14,289 nucleotides of DNA from Cytidiella melzeri. Its lineage: Eukaryota; Basidiomycota; Agaricomycetes; Polyporales; Irpicaceae. Below the pieces are notes generated by a model, which did no database searches, was not told where the DNA came from, and saw only the letters and a program-made list of their open reading frames with translations. The stretch's first letter is position 1. Each line of letters starts with the position of its first letter. The stretch lies in NCBI GenBank assembly GCA_022592445.1, contig JABYQR010000642.1, positions 1 to 14,289 on the forward strand, in the 5' to 3' direction. The position numbers and the translations under genes are program-made. Below, one piece after another: positions 5,529 to 14,250 of the stretch.

Positions 5529-6868
5529 CTTGATTGAGGACCGGAACTGGGAAACAGGCACGGGCACAGCTACGTTGTTGCTCACCCCTTTAACCCCGCG
5601 AGACCGGCGCATGGAGCTCGGTCTGGATTGTGACTTTGAGTTTGACGAGCACTGTAATGATGACTTGCGGCGGGGACGCGGTGTCGACGCGATGATGGTG
5701 CTGATATCCGGACTTTCCGCACCAGGACATAATTGCGGCTGCGAGCGCGATGAAGCCAGGGTGGAGAGCGAGTTTGCAGGGAGTGGTGTGGTGAGTACGA
5801 AGATGTAGCAGGAGCAGAGCAAGGCAGAGGAGGCAAGTCTTTGTTCAGCACTGCAGTGGGAGGACGCTGCTTGGTCGACCGATTCGTTCAAAGTTGCGGT
5901 GCGGACTTGGAGGGAAGAACGGAAGGGTGAGGAGGAGGAGAGGTAGGTAGAGGTTCAGTCTCGTCTTCCTGTAGAGCAGGCAAATCCCGCATGTTGATGA
6001 ACACAATGGAGTTGTTCATTTCCTGCCTGTTTCTATGTCCCTTACCCTTGTGTCTACGAAACATGGCAGGGTTGTATCCCAGCTCCAAGACACTCTCGTC
6101 TTCGTTGGTGTCAGTAGAGTCAAGCTGCCTTGGCGGCAAAGAAGTGACTGACGCTGGGGGGCTGCTGAGCATGATCTCAACAATGGACATTGTCAGAGGC
6201 TCCTCAGAGATGGTGGCGGCAAGCGTGGGCAACTTGTCTATACCAACCCGCGTGGAGAGGTGGGAAGAGGATGTGCTTGATGGCAGGGACCACATCGAGC
6301 GCGTCAAAGAAGACGTGCCAAACTGTGGCATTGTGGGTGTGTGGGAATGCACGGAAACATTGTTCATGCTGACCATGCTTGCTACTGAGTCACGTTTTGA
6401 GTAGAGAGAGCCGGCGGACGACGCGAGAGACAGCTTTGAAGCACAACGGGAGCGCGCCGTGGTGATGAACAGAAGGTTCTCGTGCTCTGTGACCGGCGAA
6501 GGACCGGGAACAGGAGGAAGGGGACTTGAGGGCGGGAGAGACAGAGGAGGGTTTGGACTGGGTAGCGGACTGGAAGCATTGAGACTGAGGGGTGTCGTTG
6601 CAATTGGTGTGGTAGGGATGTGCGACGGCGGGGCAGGGAACAAAGAGATGAGAAGAGGTACGAGATTTTGACGTCTTGCTGCGACACTGGCTGAGGATGG
6701 TGGCCGTAATGTCGTTTCCGTCGTCGTACAGACTCAACGCAGCAAATAAATTCACTTGCGAGAGGATGGTGGTCGTCTGAAGCGGTGAAATTCACCTGCT
6801 GAACTCAGCGTGTTGTTGAAAATACCCCTTGTTGCGCAAATTTCACGCTCCGAGTTGAACGAGGTCAT
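5529..6868 (-). CDS. Unrecognised Ser/Pro-rich gene, multi-exon or degraded, cut by LTR D
   Basis: No known domain. The longest open stretch (6733-5891, 281 codons, no early Met) encodes a Pro/Ser/Thr-rich, probably disordered protein, then a more ordered part (LELGYNPAMFRRHKGKG, MNNSIVFINMRDLPAL). A TGA at 5890-5888 is followed in the same frame by RPPTAVLNKDLPPLP, so the stop may be a mutation or lie in an intron. A candidate first exon starts at ATG 6868. A 41-nt intron (6795-6755, GTGAAT...GCAAG) would join it to VNLFAALSLYDDGNDITATI, after which another intron must shift frame. At the 3' end, PRRKSSLQCSSNSKSQSR precedes a consensus donor GTGAGC near 5581. Sequence turns AT-rich at 5528, where LTR D begins, so the gene's end appears removed. 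Exon joins are unresolved; it may be a live gene fragment or a relic. Confidence 0.4.
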
Positions 6869-8640
6869 TTTAACGCCCGCCCCGCGATATTCGCTCGATA
6901 TCAACTTTCGCCGACATTCAACTCCTTATCGTGCGAATCCATTTCTCTAACACGTTTGACCGGCAAAATTCACGGGCTATTGGCTCTGCAGTGTTTGTAA
7001 ACGCCTGTTTTCACGAACACTAGTACTTTCAATACTTGCGCACGTCCAAATATTCTAAGTATACTGTGAGCAATACAGGACAACTAGAGCATTATTTTGG
7101 TGTAAGAAAAGTATTATAAATGCGAGGGATGAAGTCGGTAGAGACAAAGCAGTGAGTTTCTGTACTTTACTCGGATTGATGGATAGAGATTCTGACTGAT
7201 GAACTGCATATTTTATGATTGTCTTGCAGAAGCAAAGTGACTAATATTGCATTGAAAGATGCTCCAGCAGCCCGATTGCTCTGTGTACATGTGTAGAGTA
7301 GTTTTTACGAACCACATTGAGACATGTGTGACTTTGAGACCGAGCGCAGTTTAAACTCCGCTTAGAAGCGTATCGCAGCCTCGTCGCAACATCGTGTCTG
7401 TGTTTTGCATCTGGTACCTGCTTGCTGCAACTTCTAGCCAATGCTTTGCGGCCCCTCCTTTCTTGATTCACGTCGAGAAAGGAGGGTAATACATATATTA
7501 TCATCATGTAAATTTTCAATGGCACAGGATGCACGAACCAAACACACTTTTTACAAACACTGCTCTCGCTGATGAGCTCAGCTGATGGTGATACTACATA
7601 TGGTAAGTCGTGTCGGAGTGACGATATGCCGACCTCATGCCGGTGTGACCAACCATGACGTTTTTACGAACACCCCTTCTCTTTTCTACCCCTCGTCGGC
7701 ATCCTGCCGCAGCTCGCTGTTCCTCTATAAAAAGCGTGAATTTAATACATAATACTAACAAGATGCACAGGTATAATTATATGTACTTTTTGACAGATTT
7801 AGGTGGGAGCTCTCAGCGCAATGTGCTGAGCGCCGGGTTTTTACAAACACCGCATGAATGATAGTATTTCCTTTTGAGAATATCTGCCTCAAAAAATAAT
7901 TACTGTTTGTTTGTGCTTTCTCCACTGAACTAACAGTCAATTTTCTGACCTGGAAAAACAGCACAGTTTGTTTCTGTTTTTCATCTGAAACATAGTTTAA
8001 ATGAATTGCTGTGAAATACAGAGATAAATGGAGATGTTGGTTTGCAAAGGGTATTAGGTTCTGCCAATTATTGAATCTATGTCATCAGGGAGAATAGAGA
8101 GAAAACGTGCCCTCATTCAAGCACCGAAAATGTTAGTTTGGCAGAAAAGGTACAACAGAACAGGCCACTCTTGTGAGGCAGACAATGTCAATCTTTTCCA
8201 GAAGGTGTATATTTGAAGAAAAATGTACTCTTTCTCAGTGCCTTTTTCAATAGCATAAATGCTGGTCATTACACACAGTATCTCCGAGTCATACAATTGC
8301 GTGTGATATCTCGGAGACAACTAAGTATGTCATGTCACTGTGATAAAGATGTCTTATATGCTCATCCGGAAGACTGCATTTCTTTGATTGTCCATGCAGA
8401 CTGCAAAGAGTATGAAGAGAACAATCCAACATTGCCATAAGGTGTGCCAATGATCTTGCCGCCCATACAAGTGAGACAGATTTGAAACCCTTCAGACAGT
8501 TGTAAGGAGACGTAAAGCTATGTCCGACACAGGCAGGACAGTACAAGCTTGCAAGCTGGAGTCCAGACAGGATTTGAGCAATATCACAGTGTTGTAGCGC
8601 TCCTCGGGACTAACAAAGTGGAATATGTGTGCGAGGGGTA
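6869..8640. other. Intergenic region, no convincing gene
   Basis: No reading frame here has a recognisable product or gene-like composition. The left part (6869-7000) is moderately GC-rich and could be the upstream region of the gene starting at 6868. From 7000 onward it is AT-rich with only short ORFs. The one structured feature is the recurring 14-bp motif described separately. Confidence 0.6.
6991..7850 (+). repeat. Dispersed 14-bp motif, consensus (g/c)TTTTTACRAACAC
   Basis: Copies: 7547-7560 (ctttttacaaacac), 7660-7673 (gtttttacgaacac) and 7837-7850 (gtttttacaaacac), with a variant at 7301-7314 (gtttttacgaacca). Weaker copies lie at 7006-7020 (tgttttcacgaacac) and, inverted, at 6991-7003 (cgtttacaaacac on the minus strand). 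Flanks differ, so these are not simple tandem duplications. They could be decayed copies of a short repeat, or sites for a DNA-binding protein. Confidence 0.5.
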
Positions 8641-8645
8641 GAGGC

Positions 8646-9157
8646 TGTTAAGCTTCGAAGATGAGTCTTATTATTCTTGCTGCTTCAGCAGCTCTGCTTA
8701 TATACATGTCTGTATCTACTTATGTAAGCGACTACTATTCATGTCTACGTCAGCTATTCTACTGTATTACTAAGTGCATGACTCATGCATGACTCATGCT
8801 ATAAGTACATGACTCATTGTATGACTAGGATCAGCACTTGTACCAGAGGCGTACATAATGAGTAAATGACTCATGCTAGTACTTGTCCACAGATGTATGC
8901 TTTAGGCATCTTCTGGAGTCATACGTGCTTTCCATGTCATTTCCTATGCTACTAGAACACAGGTGTACATATATGTATAGTACTACTACAACCCATATCT
9001 GTACGTCTCAGCTAATGTGATGGTTACTACTTGAGTTTCCATATACGGTTGCATAATTCCCATACTAAGACTGTGGGAACTCTGCTACCTAAAGCGTCCT
9101 TATAATAAGGCGTGGGAAACTACATATCATATCATATTATATTATATAGTTTTAACA
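8646..9157 (-). repeat. 3' LTR of element B (512 bp)
   Basis: It begins TGTTAAAACT right after the polypurine tract and ends GAAGCTTAACA, giving perfect 6-bp inverted ends TGTTAA/TTAACA. It contains the TATA region shared with LTR D, four TGACTCA sites, a 13-bp palindrome ccttataataagg (9098-9110) and two YGTGGGAA motifs (9072-9079, 9111-9118). R-U5 after the TATA is only about 50 bp. The partner LTR is outside the window, so identity and age cannot be estimated. Confidence 0.8.
8699..8874 (-). promoter_or_regulatory. LTR B promoter: TATA box with a cluster of Gcn4/AP-1-type sites
   Basis: tgtatataagc surrounds a TATA box near 8698-8705 in element sense. Upstream of it, in U3, the 9-bp palindrome ATGACTCAT occurs exactly at 8778-8786, 8789-8797, 8809-8817 and 8866-8874, about 75-175 bp from TATA. 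ATGACTCAT is the consensus of the Gcn4/CPC1/AP-1 bZIP family, which in fungi drives the amino-acid-starvation response. LTR D has one copy (5315-5323). Confidence 0.55.
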
Positions 9158-9167
9158 CTCCCACTTA
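9158..9167 (-). promoter_or_regulatory. Polypurine tract of element B
   Basis: aagtgggag in element sense lies immediately before the TGTTAA end of the LTR, the standard position for the plus-strand DNA primer. It sits about 10 bases after the end of the RNase H frame. Confidence 0.75.
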
Positions 9168-9176
9168 ACCGTTACA

Positions 9177-9722
9177 TTAGTGAGTGTTTAGATCAATTAG
9201 ACCTAATCTCCCACTGAAGTATGATTGCTTCTGAAATGCCAATGACTTTGTCATGATATCAGCAATCTGTTCTTCAGTTGGAACAGCATATAGTTCGGCA
9301 TTCTTATTTTCGACAAACTCTCTAACATAATGATATCGAATGTCAATATGCTTTGAGCGTGACTCTATCTTTGGATTCTTGGTGAAGTAAATAGCACCAT
9401 GATTATCACAGCATAGAATGGTAGGCTCTTGCTGTTTTAAATCCAATTCTTTGAGCATGGTGCGCAACCAATAACATTGTTTGGAAGTTTTCCACAAGGC
9501 CATGTATTCTGATTCCATTGATGATAGAGCAACGGTTTTCTGCTTTTTAGAAGTCCAGGAAATTGCTCCTTCAGCCAAGAGAAATACATATCCTGTTGTC
9601 GAATGTCTGTCATCTTTATTCTCAGCCCAGTCTGCATCCGAATAACCAATAATACCAGCATTACTTGATCCATTATACTTGATCGCATAGGACTGCGTTC
9701 CAAGCAAATATCTCAGTATGTA
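9177..9722 (-). pseudogene. RNase H domain of element B Pol, separated from RT by an in-frame stop
   Basis: RNase H removes the RNA strand during reverse transcription. The frame after the TAA (9725-9723) continues YILRYLLGTQS and ends at TAA 9179-9177. Copia RNase H motifs are intact: GYSDADWAENKDDRHSTTGY (first Asp), SSMESEYMAL (Glu) and CCDNHGAI (Asp), then the C-terminal SKHIDIRYHYVREF and IADIMTKSL. It is in the same reading frame as the RT above, so the break is one nonsense codon, not a frameshift. No internal ATG lies at the domain start, so it is not an independent gene. Length and motifs match a full domain. Confidence 0.85.
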
Positions 9723-11375
9723 TTAAGCTGATTTATAATGGTGGTCAGTTGGATTTGACATGTACTGTGAAAGGCGTATGACTGCATATGAAATGTCTGG
9801 TCTAGTACCAATCATAACATATATAAGTGTGCCAATCAACGCTTGATACTGTCTCAGTAAACCAGAATCTGCTTTGTAGTCAGAATCTGCCTTCTGTAGT
9901 ACAGCACCTGAAGGTAATGGTGTCCGAGCAGGATTAGCATTTGCCATATTAAATCGTTTTAAAGCCTCTTGAATATACGACTCTTGGTCAAGTAGAATCG
10001 TTTTAGCTTTACAATCTCCCTGCACACGCATGCCTAGAATAAGCTTAGCTTCTCCTAAGTCACGCATCTCATAGCGATCCATAAGATTTTTGTTAAGTGC
10101 AGACATAGCAAGTTTACTATTTCCTATTGGAAATATATCGTCAACATATAGAATGAGAATTAAATTCCCCCCTTGTTGCCGATACACGTAAACACCAGCA
10201 TCTGAATGAATCCGGTCAAAGCCTAATTCTATCAGAGTGTTATGAATTTTGATATTCCATGTTCGTGAAGCTTGTTTAAGTCCATCAATGGCTTTCTTAA
10301 GCAAACAAACATGGTTCTCCGTTCCCTTCTCCACAAAACCTTCTGGTTGTTCCATATAGATTTCTTCATCCAGTTCGCCGTAAAGGAAAGCTGTTTTCAC
10401 ATCCAATGCCTCGATTTCCCAATCTTCGAGTGCAGCTATAGCTAGTAGCATGCGTATGGATTCAAAATGTGCGACTGGTGAGAAAGTTTCTTGATAATCA
10501 ATTCCTTTAACTTGGGTGAATCCTTTTGCAACAAGACGCGCTTTATATCGACCATCAGACTTTATGGTGAAGACCCATTTGCATTTCACAATTTTGCGTG
10601 ATGTGTCTGGTCGTCGTACAAGCGTCCAAGTTTTATTCTTCATTTGAGAATCAATTTTGTCTTGTGCAGCAGCAAACCATTGATCCCGATCATCTCTTTT
10701 CATTGCCTGCTTCCACGTCTGTGGATATTCATTGATTGAATAAGCAGTAATTGAATTAAGAGTCTCGTCATCAATTTCTGCAGAATAATCATCATCAGTT
10801 AAGCCTCCTGATAGAGTTTGATGTTCTGGACCCGGTTCAACGGAAGGTGATCTCGAGGGTTGACGTGATGACGTTCCTGATTGCAAAGGTATCTGTAATC
10901 TGGATGGCCCTGCAATCGGAGATCTCACGCGTGTTCTCGAGTTCCATTCAGCTCTCAAACAAAGCTCATTTTTTTCTTCCTTTTTGTCCTTAGCCACTTG
11001 CTTTTCTAAAGCTTTCTGCATATCCACCAGCCGCATGGAAAGTTTAGGATTTTTTCCAGCAGTTGAACGTTTGTTCTGGTTGATAGGTGGTGGCAAAGGT
11101 GGTTTAGGCTTAGGTCCTCGTTTGATTTGTGGTTGTGGTTCTTTGTCAAGAACCGGAGCTGAAGGGAATTGCTGCTGTTGTCGAGAAGGATGAGTAGGTG
11201 CTTGGTGCTCTGGATGATCATCATCTCCATCATCAGAATCTTGGTGACCTTGTTCATCATTCTCTTCAAAAGGTGAAAAATTATTGTGTGGAGGAACAGT
11301 GTTATTATCACTGTTATCGCCGACTAAAGGTTGTTTGGAAGGAGTAATATCTTTACAATACGGGAAATGAGTCTT
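9723..11375 (-). pseudogene. Reverse transcriptase domain of element B Pol, with N-terminal linker
   Basis: Copies element RNA to DNA inside the particle. The frame is open from the frameshift near 11375 to TAA 9725-9723, about 550 codons. The first ~190 residues are an acidic, Gln/Pro-rich linker typical of the copia integrase-RT junction. Then come WTLVRRP, KCKWVFTIKSDG, ARLVAKGFTQ, the catalytic-core segment LDVKTAFLYGELDEEIYMEQ, PEGFVEKG, and LYVDDI (near 10137-10148) with both catalytic Asp; then DLGEAKLILGM and the thumb/connection GTLIYVMIGTRPDISYAV. Oddities: YVDDIFPIG where copia elements usually have a small residue after YVDD plus -IAG, and LKQASRTWN for LKQ-P-R-WN. The domain itself is unbroken. 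Confidence 0.9.
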
Positions 11376-11884
11376 GTAAATACTGCATCGCGAGCAATGA
11401 CGATTCGCTGTTTATCCCAGAACCGGTAACCCTTTACACCCGGTTCATATCCAACGAATATCATAGGAGTTGCTTTTGGTGACAACTTGTTCTGACGACT
11501 CTTGATCGGTACATGGACGTATGCACGACATCCAAATACACGAAGCATTGAGATATCTGGTTTTATACCCAGAAAACTCTCTATAGGTGTCTGCCAGTTG
11601 AATCGTACATTAGGTAGACGGTTATTTAAATATACTGCTGCTTCGCAAGTAAGCTTCCAGAAACCATTTGATAAACCAGCTTGCTGACGCAATGCTTCGG
11701 CTTTATATTTTATGGTCTGTTGCCATCGCTCAGCTCTACCATTTTGTTGTGGAGTATACAGTACAGACATTTGTAATTCTATTCCGTGTTCCTTCAGATA
11801 ATCCCTGAACTCATTATTAATGAACTCTGTTCCACCATTGCATCTGAACTTTTCATCTTCTTTCCTGTTTGGTTTTTGGCCCAT
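11324..11884 (-). pseudogene. Integrase core (second half) of element B, frameshifted
   Basis: Continues the integrase catalytic core after a frameshift near 11850. Visible parts: KFRCNGGTEFINNEF, GIELQMSVLYTPQQNGRAER (catalytic Glu present), then copia-specific C-terminal segments WKLTCEAAVYLNNRLPN, TPIESFLGIKPDISMLRVFG and PMIFVGYEPGVKGYRFWD. The second catalytic Asp, expected before GG-T/x-EF, is Asn (AAT, 11839-11837), a single G-to-A change from GAT. The frame runs into unrelated codons after ARDAVF near 11380, where a one-base loss shifts coding into the RT frame. The integrase is therefore dead at both reading-frame and active-site level. Confidence 0.85.
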
Positions 11885-12636
11885 GACTTGTATTCTTTGA
11901 ATCTTGTGAACACTTCATCTTTGTGCTTGAGATAATAGAGCATCCCATGACTAGAAGCATCATCAAGACAAGTCATACCATATTTGTAACCATCAATAGA
12001 AGTTGTAGAATATTCAATGAGATCGGAATGAGTTAATTCAAGGACTTCTGTAGCTCTCGACATAGATGGTGGAAATGGTTGTCTCTTTCCTTTTCCAACT
12101 TGACATCCGTGACAAGGAGAAATTGTCGATGGAATAGGAATCTTTTCTTTTAATCCCTTTGTTCCTTTGTGAAGATTTTCGACAATCTTATTCCCTAGGT
12201 GTCCTAGTCGATTATGCCACAACGTATAATCATTACGACTAACTTTATTAATTGAGTCTATCTTCCTGACTAGACGTCCTTTAATCCAATAAAGTCCGGC
12301 ATGATCAGGTTGACCATTTATAATCTCTTTTCCTTCATTATAAATTGTCCATCCTTTCGATGTAACACTGCTGGTGCATCCTTGTTGCAGTGCTCTAGAA
12401 GGAGAAAAGAATCTTGTAGTCGCATCTGGTATATAAAGGACATTGTTCAAAGTTGTGCGATGTATTTTATCTTTCACAAGGATCGTGTCAAGTATGACCG
12501 TTCCTTTTCCCAATATTTTGACAGTCATATCTTTACCTGCTACAGAGCATGTACCTGCTACCGTTGCTGGTTGATACGAGATAAAGTCGTCAATTTCATT
12601 GGTAATGTGACTAGTAGCACCACTGTCATGAGCCAT
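11850..12636 (-). pseudogene. Protease and integrase N-terminal half of element B
   Basis: The frame begins at ATG 12636, directly after a TGA, and stays in this frame to about 11850 (its shadow stop is at 11794). Protease: HDSGATSHIT holds the active-site DSG (12627-12619); then KILGKGTVIL, LNNVLYIPDA. Integrase: zinc-binding HHCC domain with LWHNRLGHLG and CHGCQVGKGKRQPF, then the first catalytic Asp in THSDLIEYS and the second core strand YGMTCLDDASSHG. Preceding gag frame encodes EWLM over the same bases; a one-base loss just before DSGAT explains the change of frame, so Gag and protease were probably one frame originally, as in element A. No canonical slippery heptamer is seen at the junction. 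Confidence 0.85.
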
Positions 12637-13640
12637 TCAACGCTTTCAGTCTCACACGTGGAATACAGAGAAACGTTGATGATTTCATTATCGTGCTCGA
12701 AGACAGGTTTGGTATCTACTTGAAGATTATTTACAGTCGCTTTGTCTTTGCCTTTGCCTTTGGACTTCTTTCGTTGTCCTCCTTTCTTTCCTTTATTCTC
12801 CTTGTTACCCTGCTTGTTGTTGGTAGAAGATCCTTGCTGATTATTTCCATTACCGCGAGACTTGTTCTGGTTAGGTTTCCCTTTATCCCAGTGCTGACTC
12901 GTAGTATGGTTAGAAAGCCCACACTTCTTGCATTTTTCCTTCGGTAAACGCGTGGTCTGCGTAATCCGATTCGCATTTTCACTGTTTGAACCCTTTCGAC
13001 GTAACTCTTCCGCAAGTATCTTGGGGATGAGCGTGTCAAACTTAATTTCTTCGGGTTTTGCAACAGTGCCAATGTATGCAGAAATGGCGGTTTCATATGA
13101 CGTTGGTAAAGCCCACAAAAGAATATGAACTTTAATTTGATCATCAAGGTCTAACCCAGCAACTTTGGTATCTCCAATCTTAGTACGGAAGCCTTGAATT
13201 TGTACGTTCATATCCTTAGACTCATCAAAAGTTGAGCTAAGTAGGTTTCTGAACGCAACAGAGCTTGCTAAGACTGATGTCTTCTCAAAATCTGTTTTCA
13301 ATTTCTTCCACACTTCGGAGGCCAAATCCTCTCCTTCAAGATAGGATTGCAAAGTAATGTCAAGGTAAATATTGAAATAAGCTAAAGCGCGTTGGTTCCG
13401 AATTTCCCAATCCTTAAGTTCCTTCTTCTCATCAGAAGTGTCAGGAGGTGCAGTAGTCGTACCAGAACCTGAACTGGTTGCAGCTGCTGCGGGTAAGGTA
13501 GGTTTTGTTTCGGTTCCATTCACGATTAACCAAGTGTTTGAATATCTGAACAAGCCAATCATAGCGGTGGACCATTTCTTGTAGTTTGAACCGTCAAAGA
13601 CGATCATTTGACTACCGCTAATCTTTCCTGGTTCAGCCAT
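12558..13640 (-). CDS. Gag of element B (copia type)
   Basis: Capsid/nucleocapsid protein. ATG at 13640 (MAEPGKISG), chosen over an upstream in-frame TTG because of the ATG and its overlap with the ORF0 stop. Copia Gag core: VFDGSNYKKWSTAMIGLF, then WEIRNQRALAYFNIYLD, EVWKKLKTDFEKTS and DDQIKVHILLWALPTSYE, typical of the UBN2/gag-polypeptide region. The nucleocapsid part has CKKCGLSNHTTSQHW (12932-12891), in which the usual final Cys is His, then a long Gln/Asn/Lys/Gly-rich basic tail. The frame runs on to 12558, but authentic coding probably ends near 12630, where it should pass into the protease. 360 aa as read. Apart from that junction, gag has no break. Confidence 0.85.
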   Translation of the reverse strand: MAEPGKISGSQMIVFDGSNYKKWSTAMIGLFRYSNTWLIVNGTETKPTLPAAAATSSGSGTTTAPPDTSDEKKELKDWEIRNQRALAYFNIYLDITLQSYLEGEDLASEVWKKLKTDFEKTSVLASSVAFRNLLSSTFDESKDMNVQIQGFRTKIGDTKVAGLDLDDQIKVHILLWALPTSYETAISAYIGTVAKPEEIKFDTLIPKILAEELRRKGSNSENANRITQTTRLPKEKCKKCGLSNHTTSQHWDKGKPNQNKSRGNGNNQQGSSTNNKQGNKENKGKKGGQRKKSKGKGKDKATVNNLQVDTKPVFEHDNEIINVSLYSTCETESVEWLMTVVLLVTLPMKLTTLSRINQQR

Positions 13641-14200
13641 TATAACCAAAAGCAATCAAGGATCAAGTCGTAGTACGGAATGTACACTTCAGAGATATGA
13701 GGTACTACAGGTGCAATTACAGGTGATGACGTCTGTTTAGAAGTTTCTTCTAGAAGATCTTCGACTTCGGTATTTTCTCCGGAATCTGAGTTCTTATCTA
13801 GAGATTGACTGGATGTGTCACCAATGTAAGTTGTGCCTGTGATGATCTCTGATGGTTCCTGATCTATTACTACTTCTGGTTTGTTGTTCTGTGGTTCTGA
13901 TTCTCGACGATTTGCTAAGTCTAGAAGGTATGAATTGACTAAAGCAGGTACGTCAAGATGCGGTACAGATCCTATGTAACCTCTAATGAGTTCTTTCTGA
14001 TGTTCAAAAGGTTCAAGATATCGGTCCTGTGTTACCAATGCAATAATTCTATAAACTTCGTTTAAATCTGCTTCAAACGAATATCTATAGCGGTTAGGGC
14101 ACGGTTGTGTTTCACAGGGTCTTGCAACACTGTCGACGTCACAAAAGTTCTCTGAGTCAAAGAGGTGAAATTCGGAATTCGTACACGCTAATGAAGCCAG
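13640..14200 (-). CDS. ORF0 of element B: methionine-free protein upstream of gag, likely CUG start
   Basis: Homologue of the element D ORF0 (2046-2645); function unknown. Open from 14209 to TAA 13642-13640, 189 codons, with no Met; from the CTG at 14200 (A at -3, G at +4) it is about 186 aa. Shared with D: Leu/Met-Ala start, HLFDSENFCD (D: HFFDTTNKCD), CETQPCPNR (D: CVTQPCPYR), DRYLEP (D: GRYIVP), PHLD, an acidic stretch with EVEDLL (D: EVEHLL), and a hydrophobic aromatic tail with YY. The four Cys keep similar spacing. The frame is intact although the same element's pol has four breaks. The TAA overlaps the gag ATG as TAATG, with gag in the -1 frame, the same relation as in D. Confidence 0.65.
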   Translation of the reverse strand: MASLACTNSEFHLFDSENFCDVDSVARPCETQPCPNRYRYSFEADLNEVYRIIALVTQDRYLEPFEHQKELIRGYIGSVPHLDVPALVNSYLLDLANRRESEPQNNKPEVVIDQEPSEIITGTTYIGDTSSQSLDKNSDSGENTEVEDLLEETSKQTSSPVIAPVVPHISEVYIPYYDLILDCFWL

Positions 14201-14216
14201 AGTACAACGTTACAAA

Positions 14217-14250
14217 CTATGTAAAGAAAAGTCATAAAAGTTCGTCAGAA
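14217..14250 (-). promoter_or_regulatory. Predicted 3' splice site just upstream of ORF0 (element B)
   Basis: In element sense: ttctgacgaac (CTGAC fits the fungal branch consensus CTRAY), then ttttatgacttttctttacatag, ending at 14217. The exon would start at 14216, 16 nt before the CTG; in D the distance is the same (16 nt between exon start 2661 and CTG 2645). A sense ATG lies 16 bases upstream of the acceptor (14235), and none lies between the acceptor and the gag ATG. Confidence 0.55.

Noticed and set aside
8213..8546. Short ORFs on both strands in 8213-8546
   Set aside because: No similarity, no neighbouring signals, and length expected by chance in AT-rich DNA.
8641..8850. A ~200-bp solo LTR with gcctc target duplications inside the region 8641-8850
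   Set aside because: The 5-bp match is explained by chance. The polypurine tract at 9158-9166 and perfect TGTTAA/TTAACA ends define a 512-bp 3' LTR of element B that includes this stretch.
12600..12650. Programmed -1 frameshift between gag and protease of element B
   Set aside because: The frame relation is -1, but there is no slippery heptamer, the element has other frameshifts, and element A has gag and protease in one frame. A one-base deletion is simpler.
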